DNA of 64,000 nucleotides from an uncultured Flavobacteriales bacterium (GCA_913054135.1 CAJXJK010000013.1:62001-126000); one strand, 5' to 3'; positions 8,482 to 19,255 are shown, numbered from the stretch's first letter. Notes: a model not told the origin generated them from the sequence alone. Translations and numbers: made by a program.

Positions 8482-9254
8482 GATCGCCTAATGCACAAAG
8501 TTGGTGTAAAGTTAAGGTTTAGGTCAGTTAGAGAGAGTTTATCACACAATTCTCTAATAATAATGTCTGTTTCATTCACTTCTACAAACGATAACAGCCC
8601 TTTATTTAGAGTATCCGCATAAAAAATAGAGATTTTAGTTTTGCTTAAAGCACAATTATTAATAACTCTCTTCATGTTTTTAATGCTGATGGCTGAATCT
8701 TCATTGACCAGTTTAGTATTTATATAAAGTAAATTGAGTGAAAACAATTTTTGATCTAAAAAGCGACATAGAATTTCTGGTGTCAGTTCCGATTCAGTCT
8801 TGAAACTGGAATTAAAAAGGCCGAAGTTTAAGTCAGTTGGATTGAATTCTTCATTTAGAACCAAGACATTTTCATCTAAACCAACAATTGTGTTCTTGAT
8901 TCCTTTAATATTCAATGATTTTTTTTGGACCAAAATTAGATTCGAGTGCTCATTATCAAGAATTACTTTACCACCTTGATCTTGATAATAACAGAAACCC
9001 TTAGAAGACACAATTCCCAAATTGCGAATATCCTTTAAGTAAGAATCCATCAGTTCTTTAGCGTGCGCTATGTTTTCTTTCACCTCTGGGAATTTATCCC
9101 TGCCGGCACGCCTCAGTTTTTCCCAGCCAACAGGAGCCTCAAGGAAACAAACCAATTTGATATCCGTTCCAAAAAATGTTGCTAAGTTAACAGCAGAAGC
9201 TAGCAATGACTTATTCTCCTCAATTCCATTAATTACTGCAATAATTGATTTCAT
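8478..9254 (-). CDS. UspA-like (universal stress protein fold) protein, divergent
   Basis: A 258-residue cytosolic protein. The N-terminus (MKSIIAVINGIEENKSLLASAVNLATFFG) follows the first strand-helix of the universal stress protein fold, and a second half-domain seems to follow after residue 120. This would give a tandem but strongly diverged Usp. The ATP-binding G-x2-G-x9-G(S/T) motif is not evident, so nucleotide binding is doubtful. The stop overlaps the start of the di-haem peroxidase gene, and a cusB gene lies 17 bp upstream. A sensor or regulatory role in the metal/redox operon is conjecture. Confidence 0.6.
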   Translation of the reverse strand: MKSIIAVINGIEENKSLLASAVNLATFFGTDIKLVCFLEAPVGWEKLRRAGRDKFPEVKENIAHAKELMDSYLKDIRNLGIVSSKGFCYYQDQGGKVILDNEHSNLILVQKKSLNIKGIKNTIVGLDENVLVLNEEFNPTDLNFGLFNSSFKTESELTPEILCRFLDQKLFSLNLLYINTKLVNEDSAISIKNMKRVINNCALSKTKISIFYADTLNKGLLSFVEVNETDIIIRELCDKLSLTDLNLNFTPTLCIRRS

Positions 9255-9271
9255 AAAATGGGTTTTTCGTT

Positions 9272-10999
9272 TTAATTAAATTTCAGTTCATTCTTTATTT
9301 CGCCACAGCCTAGCATCTTATCCCCGTAATAAGGGTTTCTAATATTGTTTTCATTACTTAGCCAAAACCCTCCTTTTTTATTATTGGCCATAGGACAATA
9401 CATTTCATAGGATTTACCACCTATACCAAAGGCTTTTGTCACTACAATCATTGTTGAGGAAAGCTGGGTAAATGCTTTTCTTTGTTCAGCGATTTCTTCA
9501 TTGTTTTCTATTGATTTTGCCTGTGCTGTGAGTTCATTCATTTTTTTCATCCAATAGATATGCGCAGCTCCTTTAATAAGTGCCATATCTGTTTTTTGAA
9601 GATTTGACAGCAGCTTATTACTTGCAATACTTGCTTGTTTTATATCTGAATTAACTAAGCTTTCTTTGATAGCGTAATAACTATTTAAGACTAACTCTAA
9701 CTGCTTTTTGAATTCTTTAGAGGTTGATGAAACATAATCTGGGATGTCATCAGATGCATTACCCTTGTCAGGACTAGAGAATTGATTCATCATACTCGCC
9801 TGGTTGTTTAACTGCGCAGAGGCATCAATTACAAATGCGCCTTGAGTGACGACATATTCACCTACAGATAAACCTGATTTTATTTCATAATTGTTCCCAA
9901 TTGAAACACCTAGCACAACTTCTCTGTATTCAAAAGAAGGAATTTCTGTGTTTTCAAGTTGAACATAAACTACAGATCTAGTACCTGTCCACATTACGGC
10001 AGATTTCGGAACAACTATTTCTGAGGATTTCACCTCATTGCCAATTAACTTGCCACGAACGAACATCTCTGGTTTTAAATTTGACGCAGTATTAGAAATC
10101 TCAGCTCTTACCTTGGCAGTTCTTGTCTGACCATTTAAAACAGGGTCTATAAATACAATTCTCGACTCATAGTTTTTACCTGGATTTGAAGTTGTAGAAA
10201 AGGAAATGATGTCACCAACATTAACTGTGGAAATATCTTTTTCATAAACATCAAAAACCACCCACAAACTATTTAAGTTTTGGATCTCAAAAAGTACATT
10301 CCCCTCTTGCTTATAGTCACCAACCGATACTTTTCTCTCATTAACAACCCCTGAGTAAGCCGCGTAAATGTTAAAAGTTTCTATCACCTCTTCTTGAGAT
10401 AAAATCTCTTGTATTTGACTTTTAGTAATTTTCCAATACTTCAATTTGTTTTTGGCTGCTTCGAATAGCTGAGGTTGGCTGTCCTTGATTTTCTGAGCTT
10501 CTAGTAATTCTTTTTGAGCTGTAATTAAAGTCGGAGAATATATTGAAGCAATCTTCTGACCCTTGTTCACTTTTTCACCTGTATAACTGACATATAACTT
10601 TTCAATTCTACCAGGAATATGCGTTACTAGACTCGCTGAATTAGTTTCATTTACTTCAATTTTTCCTGAGAGTTCTAATTCAGAATTTTGGGAATTACTT
10701 CCTCCTACCAAAGTGGTTTGAATTTGTGAAATTTTGACAGCTTCCTCTGACATTTCAAGGACAAAGGGGTTGTCACTTGAGTTTTCATCCAAAGGAATTA
10801 AATCCATCCCACAAATCGGACAAGCTCCTGGCTCATTTTTGCGAATCTGAGGATGCATTGAACAGGTCCAAATTTCATTCGCATCAGCTGTATGATTATG
10901 TTCATTAGCAGTTTCATTTGAATTACTACCTGCGAACAAGAGCCATCCAAGAAAAACTCCAATAACTAAAAACCCAGCGCTTAATAAATATTTCTTCAT
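9272..10999 (-). CDS. cusB: CusB-type RND adaptor with heavy-metal-binding and DUF3347 domains
   Basis: A 575-residue periplasmic adaptor, longer than simple CusB proteins. Parts in order are an N-terminal anchor (6-23), a His-containing linker, a heavy-metal-binding module (WTCSMHPQ through CPICGMDL, about 44-67), the membrane-fusion core (about 95-400) and a C-terminal DUF3347-like helical domain (about 430-575) with CPMA, NPYYGDKMLGCGEI. The C-terminal domain is known on copper-linked Bacteroidota adaptors. The protein should pass Cu+/Ag+ to the CusA encoded in the same operon. copA lies 7 bp upstream. Confidence 0.92.
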   Translation of the reverse strand: MKKYLLSAGFLVIGVFLGWLLFAGSNSNETANEHNHTADANEIWTCSMHPQIRKNEPGACPICGMDLIPLDENSSDNPFVLEMSEEAVKISQIQTTLVGGSNSQNSELELSGKIEVNETNSASLVTHIPGRIEKLYVSYTGEKVNKGQKIASIYSPTLITAQKELLEAQKIKDSQPQLFEAAKNKLKYWKITKSQIQEILSQEEVIETFNIYAAYSGVVNERKVSVGDYKQEGNVLFEIQNLNSLWVVFDVYEKDISTVNVGDIISFSTTSNPGKNYESRIVFIDPVLNGQTRTAKVRAEISNTASNLKPEMFVRGKLIGNEVKSSEIVVPKSAVMWTGTRSVVYVQLENTEIPSFEYREVVLGVSIGNNYEIKSGLSVGEYVVTQGAFVIDASAQLNNQASMMNQFSSPDKGNASDDIPDYVSSTSKEFKKQLELVLNSYYAIKESLVNSDIKQASIASNKLLSNLQKTDMALIKGAAHIYWMKKMNELTAQAKSIENNEEIAEQRKAFTQLSSTMIVVTKAFGIGGKSYEMYCPMANNKKGGFWLSNENNIRNPYYGDKMLGCGEIKNELKFN

Positions 11000-11006
11000 A
11001 ACTAAT

Positions 11007-13484
11007 TTATTTAATTGATTGAGCTCTTAATCTAAGTGCATTAGCAATAACTGAGACAGAGCTGAAACTCATGGCTAAAGCCGCTATCATGGGTGATAAT
11101 AGCAAACCGAAGAATGGAAATAAAACACCAGCTGCAATGGGAATTCCAATGGTATTATAAGCCAATGCGAAAAACAGATTTTGTTTAATGTTTCTCATCA
11201 CTTTATGACTTAGCGTTCTTGCTTTCACAATGCCACTCAAGTCTCCTTTGACTAAAGTCACATCCGAACTCTCTATTGCGACATCTGTTCCTGTACCCAT
11301 AGCGATTCCAACATCTGCCAAGGCTAAAGCTGGGGCATCATTTATACCATCTCCGGCCATTGCTACCAATAATCCTTTGCTTTGTAATTCTTCAACTTTT
11401 TTAAGTTTATCTTCAGGTAAGCAATCTGCCTCAAATTCATCTAAGTCAACTTCTTCGGCGACTGCTTTTGCGGTAAATGCATTGTCACCTGTCATCATTA
11501 TCACTTTAATTCCTTTTGCTTTAAGATTTTTAATTGCAAGTCGGCTAGTCTCTTTTATGGCGTCTGATATCACTACAAAGCCAACTAACTCTCTATTGAC
11601 GGCAATGAATGGGACAGTTTTACCTTTTTCTTGTTGTGCTTTTGAACGCTCTGCAATTTCTCCTGTTACTTGAATTGAATGCTCTGACATCAGTTTTTCA
11701 TTACCGATAAGTACAATTTTATCATTGATGATGGCTTTTACACCCATACCAGTAATCGAGTCAAAGTCATCAATCTTTAAAAAGTCTACTTTGCTTTTTT
11801 TGGCGTACTCTACTGTTGCCTCAGCCAAAGGATGCTCACTTTGAGAATTGACGGACGCCACTAATTGAATGAGCTCGTCCTTGGAGTAAGTTGAGGTTGA
11901 GATTACTTCTTCAACAGAAGGTTTTCCTTCGGTAATTGTACCAGTCTTATCTACAATTAAAACATCAACTTTATTTAACTTCTCAAGAGATTCGGCATTT
12001 TTAATTAACACACCTTCTTGCGCACCTTTGCCAACACCTACCATTACTGACATTGGAGTTGCTAATCCAAGGGCACAAGGACAGGCTATGATTAAAACAG
12101 CAATCGCATTAACAAAAGCATAAACTAATGTAGGTTCAGGACCTAAAAATTTCCATAGTATGAAAGTGATAATCGAAATCACAATCACAACAGGAACAAA
12201 GTATCCTGAGATTTTATCAGCTAAGTTTTGAATAGGAGCTTTACTCCGGCTTGCATTATTAACCATGTGAATGATTTGAGAAAGTAAGGTGTCAGAACCT
12301 ACTTTTTCTGCTTTCATCACGAAAGACTGATTTCCGTTTATAGTTCCTGACGTTACTTTATCATCTTCCGCTTTGTCTACGGGAACTGGTTCTCCTGTTA
12401 TCATAGATTCATCAACAGAACTTTTACCATCAGTGATTACGCCATCAACAGGAATTTTATCACCAGGCTTAACCCTTAGAAGATCACCAATTTTGATGTC
12501 ATCAATACTGATTTCTTTTTCTTCACCATTTTCAATCTTAATGGCTTTATTTGGTGCCAGTTTTAAAAGTTCTTTTACTGCGTTGTTAGTTTTACTGTGC
12601 GCTTTAGCCTCTAACAACTGACCCAATAAAACAAGCGTTAAAATGACTGTTGCTGCTTCGAAATAAACATGTACAGTTCCGAATTCAGTTTTAAAATCAT
12701 TTGGAAATAAATCTGGAAAAATCAAACCAAACAAACTGAATAACCAAGCTACACCAGCACCAATGCCAATGAGTGTAAACATGTTCAAATTCATTGTTTT
12801 TATTGAATTGTAAGCTCTTTTGAAAAACATCCAAGTAGCATAGAACACAACAGGGATAGATAGACCAAATTGGAGCCAGTTCCAGTACTTCATGTGCATT
12901 ACATCATATAAAGGGTTATTCTCGAGCATTTCTGACATGGCAATCAAAAAGATGGGAAGTGTGAAAGCCGCGGCAATAATGAATTTCTTCAATAATTTTT
13001 TATACGTTTTTTGCTCGGCAGATTCACTCGACTCTTTTGGAACCAAGTCCATTCCGCATTTCGGACATGAACCTGGAGCATCTTTTACAACTTCAGGATG
13101 CATTGGACAGGTGTACTCTTCAGCTTGTCCACCAACAGATGCCTCAGCTACTAAATCCATCCCGCAAACAGGGCAATCTCCTGACTCATCATAAGTTTTG
13201 TCGCCTTCACAGTGCATTGGACAATAATAAGTACCCTTAACACCTTTCTCGGCTTTCTCTTTTTTCTGAATCTCTGCATCTTTTGAGTGAATCATGTAGT
13301 TAGATCCTTCAAAAGGTTTTTGTAAATCCTCTAAAGCAATGTGCGCTTTCATTTCGATTTCAACAGTACCTTCATTCAGGTCAATACTCACTTGTGTTAT
13401 TTCTTCTATATTTTCTAATGTGGTTTGAACATGGTTCTTGCATCCATTACAAGTCATGCCTGATATTTTATATGTATGTTTCAT
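11007..13484 (-). CDS. copA: Copper-translocating P1B-type ATPase CopA
   Basis: An 825-residue Cu+ exporter of the inner membrane. The N-terminal HMA domain has GMTCNGC (9-15). Two heavy-metal-binding modules follow (CPMH...CPVCGMD, about 88-110, and CPMHP...CPKCGMD, about 126-146). The ATPase core has TGEP (364-367), CPC (468-470), DKTGT (512-516), HP (551-552) and GDGINDAP (711-718). YN in the seventh helix and MSFSS in the eighth are the P1B-1 signature for monovalent copper. It lies 22 bp downstream of tolC and 7 bp upstream of cusB, so one transcript would encode both inner-membrane and cell-envelope copper export. Confidence 0.95.
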   Translation of the reverse strand: MKHTYKISGMTCNGCKNHVQTTLENIEEITQVSIDLNEGTVEIEMKAHIALEDLQKPFEGSNYMIHSKDAEIQKKEKAEKGVKGTYYCPMHCEGDKTYDESGDCPVCGMDLVAEASVGGQAEEYTCPMHPEVVKDAPGSCPKCGMDLVPKESSESAEQKTYKKLLKKFIIAAAFTLPIFLIAMSEMLENNPLYDVMHMKYWNWLQFGLSIPVVFYATWMFFKRAYNSIKTMNLNMFTLIGIGAGVAWLFSLFGLIFPDLFPNDFKTEFGTVHVYFEAATVILTLVLLGQLLEAKAHSKTNNAVKELLKLAPNKAIKIENGEEKEISIDDIKIGDLLRVKPGDKIPVDGVITDGKSSVDESMITGEPVPVDKAEDDKVTSGTINGNQSFVMKAEKVGSDTLLSQIIHMVNNASRSKAPIQNLADKISGYFVPVVIVISIITFILWKFLGPEPTLVYAFVNAIAVLIIACPCALGLATPMSVMVGVGKGAQEGVLIKNAESLEKLNKVDVLIVDKTGTITEGKPSVEEVISTSTYSKDELIQLVASVNSQSEHPLAEATVEYAKKSKVDFLKIDDFDSITGMGVKAIINDKIVLIGNEKLMSEHSIQVTGEIAERSKAQQEKGKTVPFIAVNRELVGFVVISDAIKETSRLAIKNLKAKGIKVIMMTGDNAFTAKAVAEEVDLDEFEADCLPEDKLKKVEELQSKGLLVAMAGDGINDAPALALADVGIAMGTGTDVAIESSDVTLVKGDLSGIVKARTLSHKVMRNIKQNLFFALAYNTIGIPIAAGVLFPFFGLLLSPMIAALAMSFSSVSVIANALRLRAQSIK

Positions 13485-13506
13485 TTTTCTAGGTTTTTGT
13501 ATTGTG

Positions 13507-14739
13507 TTAATAGGCGGTTAGCTTTTCTACTTTTGATATGTTTAATTTTACTTGTAGTTTGGCTTGTAAAATATCCAGCTGGTAACCCAAAAGCTCGTTA
13601 TAAAGCTGCAAGATTTCATCAAACCCGGTAGCTCCACTGCTATAGTTTGTGATAAGTATTTCAATTGTTTGTTCTGTAGTGACAATCTGTTTTTCATAGA
13701 AGAGTATCTGACTTAAATTCTTGTCGTAATCAGTTTTAATGTTGATGAGCTGGCGCATAATTAGATCTTCAAAAGCAATTTTTTGAAAATCAAGGCTCTC
13801 TTGAATAAGCTGCTCTTCTTTCTGAATTGAATTATTCTTTTTTTGATAAAGCGGAATCGAAAGCATGATTTTGGGTATTAGTATGTCTCTACCGTTATTG
13901 ATCGGGTTTGCATCCGTTCGTTCCGACACTAAACTATAGTCTATACCAAAGCCAATCATTGGAGCATTCATTTTTTGACTTAATGATTGTCGGTTCTCAG
14001 AGGCTAAACTTTGGTGACTTAAGCTTGCAATTTTGGGATGATTTTGAATGGTAATACGAAAAGCCGAAGTGTCAAAATTGAGTGGCTCGATTTCACTGAA
14101 GTCTTCTGAGGGGATGATTTCATTCTCGAGAGGTTCTTTTGACAATTGATTGATTATTGCCGTTAACTGTTGGTTCTGAAAGTCGATTTCTATAATAGCC
14201 TGTTCTACTTTTTGCCTTTTCAGTTGCACGCGATAAACATCTGCAGTTGTAGCTTTTCCGCTTTCGACTTTGGATAAAGCAATTTGTTCTAATGCATTGT
14301 AAAGATTAATGTTTTCTTCCAGCACCTTTGTTTTTTGCAGATTACTCGCAAGGTTGTAATAAGCTTCTTTCATTTGATAGAATAAATCAAGCTTCAGACT
14401 TACTATTTCTTGATACTTAATTTCAGAAATTTCAATCATTACAGATTCTTTAGACTTGAATGTGCCAAACCAGGGGAACATTTGAGACGCACTTATCATG
14501 GTTGTTTGAGCACCAAGGCGTGTTTCTGGCCTTAAGGCCGGAATGCCTACTCCAAAAGAAGCATTAGGCAATTGACTTTCTTGTTCAATTTTTTCTTGAG
14601 CGGCCAAGAATTGGCTGTGAACAGCTTTTAATTCTGAATTGTTTTCTACAAGCTTCTTTAGTAAATCATCCAAGCTTTGACTGAAAGAGTATAGACTACT
14701 AAATAAGCATAGTGATAATATGATAATTCTATTTTTCAT
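13507..14739 (-). CDS. TolC-family outer-membrane efflux protein (CusC role)
   Basis: A 410-residue protein with a signal peptide (about 1-20) and two long alpha-helical hairpin repeats typical of outer-membrane efflux channels ([20 protein letters not shown] in the first half, [19 protein letters not shown] in the second). It should complete the tripartite pump with the cusA (overlapping by 11 bp) and cusB of this operon. Here the channel is a separate protein, whereas the pump at the left edge of the window carries it fused to the permease. Confidence 0.9.
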   Translation of the reverse strand: MKNRIIILSLCLFSSLYSFSQSLDDLLKKLVENNSELKAVHSQFLAAQEKIEQESQLPNASFGVGIPALRPETRLGAQTTMISASQMFPWFGTFKSKESVMIEISEIKYQEIVSLKLDLFYQMKEAYYNLASNLQKTKVLEENINLYNALEQIALSKVESGKATTADVYRVQLKRQKVEQAIIEIDFQNQQLTAIINQLSKEPLENEIIPSEDFSEIEPLNFDTSAFRITIQNHPKIASLSHQSLASENRQSLSQKMNAPMIGFGIDYSLVSERTDANPINNGRDILIPKIMLSIPLYQKKNNSIQKEEQLIQESLDFQKIAFEDLIMRQLINIKTDYDKNLSQILFYEKQIVTTEQTIEILITNYSSGATGFDEILQLYNELLGYQLDILQAKLQVKLNISKVEKLTAY

Positions 14740-17700
14740 CTGATTGTGTTTTTAATTTTTTAATATCTAATCGCCATTCTTGCCATAAACAATACAATAC
14801 AGGAACTGTGAACATGGTTACCACATTCAACACCATACCACCAAAAGAAGGAATGGCCATAGGTAACATAATATCGGCTCCTTTACCTGTAGAAGTCAGG
14901 ACTGGCAATAGCGCAAGTATTGTTGTTGCTGTGGTCATCATTGCTGGTTTGACTCTACGTAATCCACCTTCAACAACTGCATCTCTGATTTCTTTCTTTG
15001 TTTTTGGCTTATTCTTTTTGAAACTGTCTTTCAAAAATGTTCCTACTAATACTCCATCATCTGTAGCAATACCGAAGAGCGCTAAAAATCCTACCCAAAC
15101 GGCGACACTTAAATTGATTGTACCCATCTGAAATAGATCACGCATATTGGTTCCGAATACATCAAAATTCATAAACCATTCTTGACCATACAGCCAGATC
15201 ATAATGAATCCACCTGAAAATGCTACAAACACTCCCGAAAACACAAACAATGAAGTCATGATGGATTTGAAGTGGAAATAGAGTATTAAAAGAATTAAAA
15301 CTAAAGCGATTGGAACAACTAAACTTAGTCTTTCGTTAGCCCTCAGTTGCTGCTCATAATTCCCTGCAAATCGATAAGTGATGCCTTTTGGAACGACTAA
15401 TTCACCTGTTTCAATTTTTTCAGTAATCAGTTTTTGAGCGTTTTGCACGACATCAACTTCTGCAAATCCATCCAGTTTATCAAAAAGCACAAATCCAATT
15501 AAAAAACCATCTTCACTTTTAATCGCTTGAGGGCCTTGTTCGTACTTTATTTCAACTAAGTCTCCAAGTGGAACTTCATTGCCAGCAGGAGAATTGATTA
15601 AAATATTCTTGATTTTATCTGGATTATCTCTCAACTCTAGAGGGTAGCGCACCCGAATATTATACCGCTCTCGTCCTTCAACCGTTGAAGTCATAACCAT
15701 TCCACCTATTGCAGTTTGAATCTGATTCTGAACACTAACTATTGATAGACCATGCTTTGCTATCTCATCTCTTTTGATATCTAACATGAGATAGGGCTTG
15801 CCCACAATACGATCTGCAAAAACCGCTTCAATTTTCACACCTTCAACTTCTTTTAGGTATTTTTCTATTTCCTTTCCGAAAGCCTCAATCGTTTTTAAAT
15901 CTCCGCCCTGAATTTTTACACCCATTGGAGCACGCATTCCGGTTTGCAACATTACCAAGCGAGTTTCTATAGGTTGAAGTTTGGGAGCGGATGTTAATCC
16001 AGGTAGTTTGGTTGCTGCCACAATCTCATCCCAAATGTCATCTGGCGATTGAATATGATCTCTCCATTGTCTAAAGTATTTACCATTTTCATGTGGGATT
16101 AAATTACCCGTTGAATCTTTTTCATACTCACCTTCCTTATTTACCAAATACCTGATTCTTCTTCCATCATCATCAACTTTGTATTCAGGTTTATAAAGAA
16201 TGATGTTCTCGTACATTGACATTGGTGCTGGATCTAGAGAACTTTCAACTCTCCCAGCTTTTCCAACAACCATATCAACCTCAGGAATAGCGGTCACTGA
16301 CATGTCTAGCAATCTCAGATTTGATTCGTTCATCTGCATGCCTGTGTGAGGCATAGATGTTGGCATTAAAAGAAAAGAGCCTTCATTCAAACTTGGCATG
16401 AATTCTTGCCCAGTTTTGCTGAATATTTGATAGCCAGAAAACAATAGCAAGCATATCAATCCGACAAAAACGTACTTAATCTTAATTAAAAATCTAAGGA
16501 TTTTTTCATAAAAATGAATAACCACATAAAAGAAGCCAATGAGCATTCCGATAATTAGGGCTACAAAAATAAAATTCGTGAAGTTTGATTTGTTAACGCC
16601 CAGTGGCATCCAAATGGTGGCTAGCAGCCAAGCTACAATAGCAGCATATAGTATGTTCTTAAAATATTCAAAACGTATTAACCAAGACTCAGATTTAGTA
16701 TCCTTAAGTTTAAGGGTCAACATTCCAGTAATCCCGACAATCAATCCAAATATTCCGAAAAAAGAATAAGCAGTAAATAAGAGTATTATTGAAAAAACAG
16801 ATAAGATGCCGTTCGTGATGTAAGGTGCAATCTTACCTTTACTTTTCAACTTAAACAGTTGTTCAGCAAGAGGAGGTAAAATCATTATAGCTACCATAAT
16901 AGATGCTATTAATGCAAAGGATTTGGTAAACGCTAGGGGCCGGAATAATTTGCCTTCAGCCGCCTGCATTGTGAAAACAGGTAAGAAGCTTACAATTGTT
17001 GTTGCGACCGCGGTTACTACAGCTGATGCTACTTCAGTTGTTGCCAAGTAGACAGATGTTTTAATAGACTGGGTGGTTGGTGCTTCTTTGATTTTGAGAA
17101 TCATACTTTCAGTCATAACAATACCCATATCTACCATGGTACCAACAGCAATAGCGATTCCTGAAAGAGCAACTATGTTAGCATCTACTCCAAAATAACG
17201 CATAGCGATAAAGCACATCAAAACTGCTACAGGTAATGTTGCCGAAATCAATAAAGAAGACTTCAAATGCAAGAGCATCAAGAGTACTACAATTATTGTT
17301 ATTAATATCTCAAGGCTCAAAGCTTCCTCAAGGGTGCCTATTGTTTCTTTTATCAGATTCGTTCTATCGTAAAAAGGAACTACAGTTAGTTGAGAAACTG
17401 TGCCGTCTGCGAGTGTTTTTGTGGGTAAACCGGTAGAGAGTTGATCAATTTTTTCTTTGACATTGTTAATTACTTCTATCGGGTTTGCACCATATCTTGC
17501 AACAACAACTCCTCCAACGGCAGGTGCACCTGATTTATCTAAAATGCCTCTACGAGTTGCTGGACCTAAATGAACATTTGCTACATCTTTAATACGAATT
17601 GGTACATTGTCTATCATTTTAACAACACTGCTCTCAATATCTTCAAGCGACTTCACGTAACCTAGCCCTCTAACAAAATATTCAGCCTTATTGATTTCTA

Positions 17701-18415
17701 CTGTTTGAGCTCCAATATCTAAGTTGCTTTGCTTAGTAGCGGCCATCACCTGCTCTAGCGAAACATCATAAATCCGCATTTTATCTGGGTCTACATCAAC
17801 CTGGTATTCTTGTACAAAACCACCTATGGATGCCACCTCAGAAACTCCTTCAGCAGATTGGATTGCATACTTTACATAAAAATCTTGAACGCTCCTGATT
17901 TCATTTAGATCCCAACCTCCAGTTGCATTTCCGTCTTTATCTCTTCCTTCAAGAGTATACCAGTAAATTTGACCCAATGCAGTAGCATCCGGACCTAGAG
18001 CTGGCTGCACGCCATCAGGCAGAAGACCAGAAGGTAAAGAATTCAATTTTTCAAGAATCCGGCTTCTGCTCCAATAGAATTCAACATCCTCATCAAATAT
18101 CAAATAGATACTCGAAAATCCAAACATTGAATTACTACGAACGCTTTTAACCCCTGGAACTCCCAATAACGCTGAGGTTAATGGATAAGTTATTTGATCC
18201 TCAACATCTTGGGGTGAGCGCCCCATCCATCTTGTGAATACGATTTGTTGGTTTTCACCAATATCAGGAATTGCATCTACTGCAACAGGATCACGTGGTA
18301 AGCCACTATCGATTTCAAATGGTGATGTAATTAGACCCCACACAATGAAAAGCAACAGCATTAGCCAAGCAACAAGTTTATTGTCAAGAAAGAATTTTAT
18401 TATACGATTTAACAT
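14729..18415 (-). CDS. cusA: CusA/CzcA-family heavy-metal RND efflux permease
   Basis: A 1228-residue inner-membrane proton/metal antiporter. Diagnostic segments are the early GRSPQDVEDQITYPL (about 65-79) and LGVPGVKSVRS, the fourth-helix AVGTMVDMGIVMTES with the proton-relay Asp, MPSLNEGSFLLMPTSMP of the second periplasmic half, and the C-terminal FGGMVLNVVTMFTVPVLYCLW. It is about 170 residues longer than E. coli CusA because a block with four to five extra hydrophobic helices is inserted after the sixth helix (about residues 525-665). Similar long versions occur in other bacteria. Cu+/Ag+ is the likely substrate given copA and cusB alongside. Confidence 0.93.
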   Translation of the reverse strand: MLNRIIKFFLDNKLVAWLMLLLFIVWGLITSPFEIDSGLPRDPVAVDAIPDIGENQQIVFTRWMGRSPQDVEDQITYPLTSALLGVPGVKSVRSNSMFGFSSIYLIFDEDVEFYWSRSRILEKLNSLPSGLLPDGVQPALGPDATALGQIYWYTLEGRDKDGNATGGWDLNEIRSVQDFYVKYAIQSAEGVSEVASIGGFVQEYQVDVDPDKMRIYDVSLEQVMAATKQSNLDIGAQTVEINKAEYFVRGLGYVKSLEDIESSVVKMIDNVPIRIKDVANVHLGPATRRGILDKSGAPAVGGVVVARYGANPIEVINNVKEKIDQLSTGLPTKTLADGTVSQLTVVPFYDRTNLIKETIGTLEEALSLEILITIIVVLLMLLHLKSSLLISATLPVAVLMCFIAMRYFGVDANIVALSGIAIAVGTMVDMGIVMTESMILKIKEAPTTQSIKTSVYLATTEVASAVVTAVATTIVSFLPVFTMQAAEGKLFRPLAFTKSFALIASIMVAIMILPPLAEQLFKLKSKGKIAPYITNGILSVFSIILLFTAYSFFGIFGLIVGITGMLTLKLKDTKSESWLIRFEYFKNILYAAIVAWLLATIWMPLGVNKSNFTNFIFVALIIGMLIGFFYVVIHFYEKILRFLIKIKYVFVGLICLLLFSGYQIFSKTGQEFMPSLNEGSFLLMPTSMPHTGMQMNESNLRLLDMSVTAIPEVDMVVGKAGRVESSLDPAPMSMYENIILYKPEYKVDDDGRRIRYLVNKEGEYEKDSTGNLIPHENGKYFRQWRDHIQSPDDIWDEIVAATKLPGLTSAPKLQPIETRLVMLQTGMRAPMGVKIQGGDLKTIEAFGKEIEKYLKEVEGVKIEAVFADRIVGKPYLMLDIKRDEIAKHGLSIVSVQNQIQTAIGGMVMTSTVEGRERYNIRVRYPLELRDNPDKIKNILINSPAGNEVPLGDLVEIKYEQGPQAIKSEDGFLIGFVLFDKLDGFAEVDVVQNAQKLITEKIETGELVVPKGITYRFAGNYEQQLRANERLSLVVPIALVLILLILYFHFKSIMTSLFVFSGVFVAFSGGFIMIWLYGQEWFMNFDVFGTNMRDLFQMGTINLSVAVWVGFLALFGIATDDGVLVGTFLKDSFKKNKPKTKKEIRDAVVEGGLRRVKPAMMTTATTILALLPVLTSTGKGADIMLPMAIPSFGGMVLNVVTMFTVPVLYCLWQEWRLDIKKLKTQSDEK

Positions 18416-18491
18416 TGATAATTATTGAATTGAAACAATAGAAAATTGGTCCGCAAATAAGGTTTGCAGACAGTTCAAAACAATAATTAAA

Positions 18492-18971
18492 TCAAATTAG
18501 GAAGGATTGGTATAGGACGGAAAAGTCTTGCCTAATCCGGGGCGGGTCGTACTCAGCATAAACTGGTTCAGAAGTAGTTTGAGAGAAAAACGAATAATCA
18601 CAAAAAATACATGCGATCATTACCAATTGAAGGTCAGAGCTAATTATTTCAACCGCATTTTCTTCAATCTCTTGATTGGATTCAAAAATAAACGTCTCAT
18701 TATGACAACAATGCCCTTTTATTGAGCCATTAGAATTTTCAGAGCGCTTCTCTTTTTCTAATTTCTCCCTAAGCTTTTTTTGATGACAAGGAGGTAAATT
18801 TTCATCTATTTCATTTGATGAATTTGCCATTTCACATGCTTCGGCTTGACTTAAAAAACCAATGCTTTTAATTTCGCCCTTGCAATAATGTACATCAATT
18901 GTAAATCCAAATGATGAAAAAAGAATCACTGGGATTAATAAAAGAGCTCCTATTTTTTGTAAAGACTTCAT
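18492..18971 (-). CDS. HYC_CC_PP-family secreted protein
   Basis: A 159-residue protein with an N-terminal signal peptide and the three marks that give this Bacteroidota family its name: HYC (28-30) with the following KGEIKS, a Cys pair in GHCCHNE (about 87-93), and DPPRIRQDFSVLYQSFLI at the end. The middle part is charged and probably flexible. The Cys/His sites and the position as first gene before cusA suggest a copper-responsive or copper-binding periplasmic role, but no function is established. It lies 76 bp upstream of cusA. Confidence 0.75.
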   Translation of the reverse strand: MKSLQKIGALLLIPVILFSSFGFTIDVHYCKGEIKSIGFLSQAEACEMANSSNEIDENLPPCHQKKLREKLEKEKRSENSNGSIKGHCCHNETFIFESNQEIEENAVEIISSDLQLVMIACIFCDYSFFSQTTSEPVYAEYDPPRIRQDFSVLYQSFLI

Positions 18972-18981
18972 TATCTATTCA

Positions 18982-18989
18982 CAAAGTTA
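18982..18989 (-). promoter_or_regulatory. Candidate -7 element of the copper operon promoter
   Basis: On the minus strand this reads TAACTTTG, which fits the Bacteroidota -7 consensus TAnnTTTG. It lies 10 bp before the ATG of the HYC_CC_PP gene. No good TTTG -33 element is seen at the usual spacing, so the promoter may need an activator or the match may be chance. Confidence 0.35.
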
Positions 18990-19255
18990 AGCCATTCTAA
19001 TGAAAGGAACAGAAAAAAATCAGTATAAAGTTTGGTTTTCGGTTAATCATACCTTCCTTTCATATCGACTCTTAATGATTGGCATACAAGTGATTACATG
19101 TTTTTTTTAATTGGGTTTGCAAGAATCAGATAAAGTTGAAAGTATCTAACTCCTCTTTCTAAAGCAATTAGTTTTACTTTTAGGTAGAGTAAAAAGAATT
19201 GAAATACGGAAAAACCAGCCCGAATTGACAACTATAAGAACTAACTAAATTGACT
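18990..19255. other. Divergent intergenic region between copper operon and mbnP
   Basis: This AT-rich spacer separates two divergent transcripts. I found no RNA gene, coding frame or clear operator palindrome here. Promoters for mbnPH and for the copper operon should lie in it. Confidence 0.4.

Noticed and set aside
19250-19255. In-frame TTG start two codons before the mbnP ATG
   Set aside because: The ATG gives a normal signal peptide start and no extra conserved residue is gained from the TTG.
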